Below, piece after piece: positions 5,544 through 7,225 of a stretch of DNA of 7,225 nucleotides. Origin of the DNA: Bacteroidales bacterium UBA4347 (GTDB lineage: Bacteria > Bacteroidota > Bacteroidia > Bacteroidales > P3). Location: the NCBI GenBank assembly GCA_002394185.1, contig DGTB01000017.1:2368-9592 (forward strand), written 5' to 3'. A program made the translations under genes and the position numbers. The notes under the pieces are model-generated. The model did not search any database. It was given only the letters and a program-made list of their open reading frames with translations, and was not told the DNA's origin. How positions within the stretch are numbered: position 1 is the stretch's first letter; each line of letters opens with the position of its first letter.

Positions 5544-6955
5544 AATTTCAATTCCACCGGTTGCAACATGTTCTCGGGTTTGAGGATTTCGTCGAGCTGC
5601 TCTTTGGTGAGGAGTTTGTGCTCAAGCACCAGTTCGTATACGCCGCGGCCGGTCTCAGAGGCCTCCTTGGCAATCTTGGTGCTCTGCTTGTAGCCAATGA
5701 TGGGGTTGAGCATGGTGACGATGCCGATGGAATGTTCAACAAGCTGGCGGCAGCGTTCCTCGTTGGCCTTGATGCCATCGATGCAGAGGGTGCGGAGGGT
5801 GTCGAAGCCGTTCTCAAGCAGATGGATGCTCTCGAAGAGGGTATAGGCGATGACAGGCTCCATGACATTGAGCTCCAGCTGGCCGTTGTCGGAGGCGAGG
5901 CTGATGGTCATGTCGTTGCCGATGACGCGGTAGCACACCTGGTTCATCACCTCGGGGATGACGGGGTTGACCTTGCCGGGCATGATGCTGCTGCCGGGCT
6001 GGCGCTCGGGCAGATGGATTTCGTTGAGGCCGCAGCGGGGACCGCTGGAGAGGAGGCGGAGGTCGTTGCAGATCTTGTTGGTCTTGATGGCCAGGCGCTT
6101 CATGGCGGCGCTGTAGGCGAGCATGCAGGTGGTGGCGCTGGTGGCCTCGATGAGGTTGTCGGCCAGGGTGATGTTCCAACCCGTGATCTTGCGCAGGGCC
6201 TGGATGCAGGCCTCGCTGTAGCCGGGCTTGGAGCAGATGCCGGTGCCGATGGCGGTGGCGCCCATGTTGACGATGAGGAACTCGTCGGCGGTGGCACGGA
6301 GGTTCTTGTATTCGCCGCGCAGCGAGTCGGCGAAGGCGCCGAAGGTCTGGCCCAGGGTCATGGGCACGGCGTCCTGCAGCTGGGTGCGACCCATCTTGAT
6401 GACGTGTGCAAACTCCTGGCTCTTCTTGTCGAGGGCCTCGATGAGCTGCTCCATGTGGGGCATGAAGGCGAGGTGCTCGAGGGCCAGGGCCATGTGGATG
6501 GCGCAGGGGTAGGCGTCGTTGGTGCTCTGGCTGGCGTTGACCACGTCGTTGGGCGAGCAGTACTCATACTGGCCGCGCTGGTAGCCCATGTGCTCGAGGG
6601 CCAGGTTGGCGATAACCTCGTTGGCAGCCATGTTGGTGCTCGTGCCGGCACCGCCTTGGATCATGTCGATGGGGAACTGGTCGTGGTGCTTGCCGGCGAT
6701 GAGCTGGTCGCAAGCCCAGATAATGGCTTCGCCCTGCTTCTCGGTGATCATGCCGACCTGCATGTTGGCCATGGCGGCGGCTTTCTTGGTCATTGCCATG
6801 CCGATGATGAATCGGGGGTAAGAGGAAAGGAGATGGCCGCTGATGTGGAAGTTCTCCATGGCACGGGTAGTCTGGACACCATATAATGCCTCCTCGGGAA
6901 CCTGCTTGGAACCCAGAAGGTCGCTTTCTGTACGGAATTTTTCTTTGTTCGTCAT
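5540..6955 (-). CDS. aspA: Aspartate ammonia-lyase (aspartase)
   Basis: Converts L-aspartate to fumarate and ammonia, reversibly, in the cytoplasm; the family works as a homotetramer. The protein has 471 residues (E. coli AspA has 478) and is full length. Superfamily signatures are in order: substrate-binding GAGTSTNMAANEV at 102-114, NASQSTND at 140-147, GRTQLQDAVPMTLGQ at 189-203, and the flexible catalytic loop GSSIMPGKVNPVIPEV at 321-336. By comparison with Bacillus aspartase, S322 is the likely catalytic base. Choice between AspA and the homologous class II fumarase rests on RTESDLLGSKQVPEEALYGVQT at 8-29, GLNEIHLPE, and PVIPEVMNQV in place of the PTQCEAL typical of FumC, all pointing to aspartase. 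The ATG at 6955 follows an A/T-rich leader without Shine-Dalgarno. The TGA overlaps the nqrA ATG, making it the first gene of the nqr transcript. Confidence 0.94.
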   Translation of the reverse strand: MTNKEKFRTESDLLGSKQVPEEALYGVQTTRAMENFHISGHLLSSYPRFIIGMAMTKKAAAMANMQVGMITEKQGEAIIWACDQLIAGKHHDQFPIDMIQGGAGTSTNMAANEVIANLALEHMGYQRGQYEYCSPNDVVNASQSTNDAYPCAIHMALALEHLAFMPHMEQLIEALDKKSQEFAHVIKMGRTQLQDAVPMTLGQTFGAFADSLRGEYKNLRATADEFLIVNMGATAIGTGICSKPGYSEACIQALRKITGWNITLADNLIEATSATTCMLAYSAAMKRLAIKTNKICNDLRLLSSGPRCGLNEIHLPERQPGSSIMPGKVNPVIPEVMNQVCYRVIGNDMTISLASDNGQLELNVMEPVIAYTLFESIHLLENGFDTLRTLCIDGIKANEERCRQLVEHSIGIVTMLNPIIGYKQSTKIAKEASETGRGVYELVLEHKLLTKEQLDEILKPENMLQPVELKL

Positions 6956-7021
6956 GAGTTTATTTATTTTAATTGTTTAGTTTCAAATGTTTATATTTTT
7001 TATTGTTTTTTTTTCGAAAGG

Positions 7022-7052
7022 CAAAAGTACAAAAAAAAAACTATCTACCAAA
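7022..7052 (-). promoter_or_regulatory. Bacteroidota-type promoter of the aspA-nqr operon
   Basis: In the transcribed direction, TTTG (7052-7049) is followed after 19 bases by TACTTTTG (7029-7022). This matches the Bacteroides -33 (TTTG/TTG) and -7 (TAnnTTTG) consensus with no mismatch in the defined positions. The start point would fall near 7015, giving a leader of about 60 bases that is nearly all A and T and lacks a Shine-Dalgarno site, usual for that phylum. The spacer contains a run of ten T residues (7040-7031) and the leader a run of nine A residues (7014-7006). The promoter was identified by motif only. Confidence 0.7.
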
Positions 7053-7108
7053 TAAATTCGTAAAATTTTTATCGAAATAATTATAATTTGTTGTAAACCA
7101 ATTTTATA

Positions 7109-7225
7109 TTATGGTGTTTTTTTATCTGTCAATTCCTGTCGTGCTCCATGAAGGCATCCCCCGGAGGATGGCTTTGGCAGGCAGCCGACCCCTACCCGAT
7201 ACGTGTCTGATACGGCCGTTCTTAT
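7109..7225. other. G/C-rich patch at the right edge, no recognised gene
   Basis: Composition changes sharply here from the A/T-rich promoter region. On the minus strand a frame is open from the edge to TAA at 7109 (38 codons), but its translation shows no family I recognise and I cannot tell whether it is the end of an upstream gene. Visible structure: CATCC/GGATG with a 6-base loop (7155-7170), GGCT/AGCC with a 9-base loop (7170-7186), and GATACG repeated at 7198 and 7209, 11 bases apart. No U-tract follows either hairpin, so neither is a convincing terminator. Confidence 0.3.

Noticed and set aside
5561..6886. 441-codon plus-strand open frame opposite aspA
   Set aside because: Antisense shadow of aspA with biased composition and no recognisable domain.
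5540..6955. Class II fumarase (fumC) as identity of the lyase
   Set aside because: The sequence after GSSIMPGKVNP and the N-terminal DLLGSKQVPEEALYGVQT block fit aspartase rather than fumarase.
6984..6991. Second promoter -7-like box (AACATTTG on the minus strand) close to aspA
   Set aside because: First position mismatched and no TTG element at suitable distance upstream; the box at 7022-7029 is better on both counts.
7148..7210. Plus-strand 20-codon frame starting ATG AAG GCA
   Set aside because: Too short, no ribosome site typical of the window, and no recognisable product.

Overview
The window holds one minus-strand gene cluster, read from right to left: an aspartate ammonia-lyase gene (aspA) followed by nqrA, nqrB, nqrC, nqrD, nqrE and most of nqrF, the six subunits of the sodium-translocating NADH:quinone oxidoreductase (Na+-NQR). 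nqrF runs off the left edge with its last few dozen codons missing. No gene on the plus strand is supported. The long plus-strand frames are antisense shadows created by the strong G/C preference at third codon positions.

The organism is most likely a member of the Bacteroidota, probably a G+C-rich anaerobe of the Bacteroidales type. Three things suggest this. The promoter upstream of aspA fits the Bacteroidota pattern (TTTG, 19 bases, TACTTTTG). The leader is very A/T-rich and has no Shine-Dalgarno sequence. Pairing Na+-NQR with fumarate metabolism suits anaerobic fumarate respiration. Genus or species cannot be fixed from the sequence alone.

Layout from the right edge: 7109-7225 is a short G/C-rich patch with no recognised gene, containing dyads and a short direct repeat. 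6956-7108 is the A/T-rich promoter and leader. aspA (5540-6955) overlaps nqrA (4218-5543) by 4 bases. nqrA overlaps nqrB (3061-4221) by 4, nqrB overlaps nqrC (2463-3068) by 8, and nqrC overlaps nqrD (1849-2466) by 4. A 65-base gap, mostly a 9-bp tandem repeat, separates nqrD from nqrE (1169-1783). nqrF starts 4 bases after nqrE. The overlaps and lack of any terminator point to a single transcript.

Inferred joint role: AspA deaminates aspartate to fumarate, the terminal electron acceptor of anaerobic respiration. Na+-NQR passes electrons from NADH through FAD, iron-sulfur centres and flavins to quinone while pumping Na+. A fumarate reductase encoded elsewhere would then reoxidise the quinol with the fumarate. 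The points most worth checking are the aspA-nqr coupling, the 9-bp repeat array, a homopolymer inside the promoter spacer, altered flavin-attachment motifs in both NqrB and NqrC, and uneven use of Shine-Dalgarno sites.
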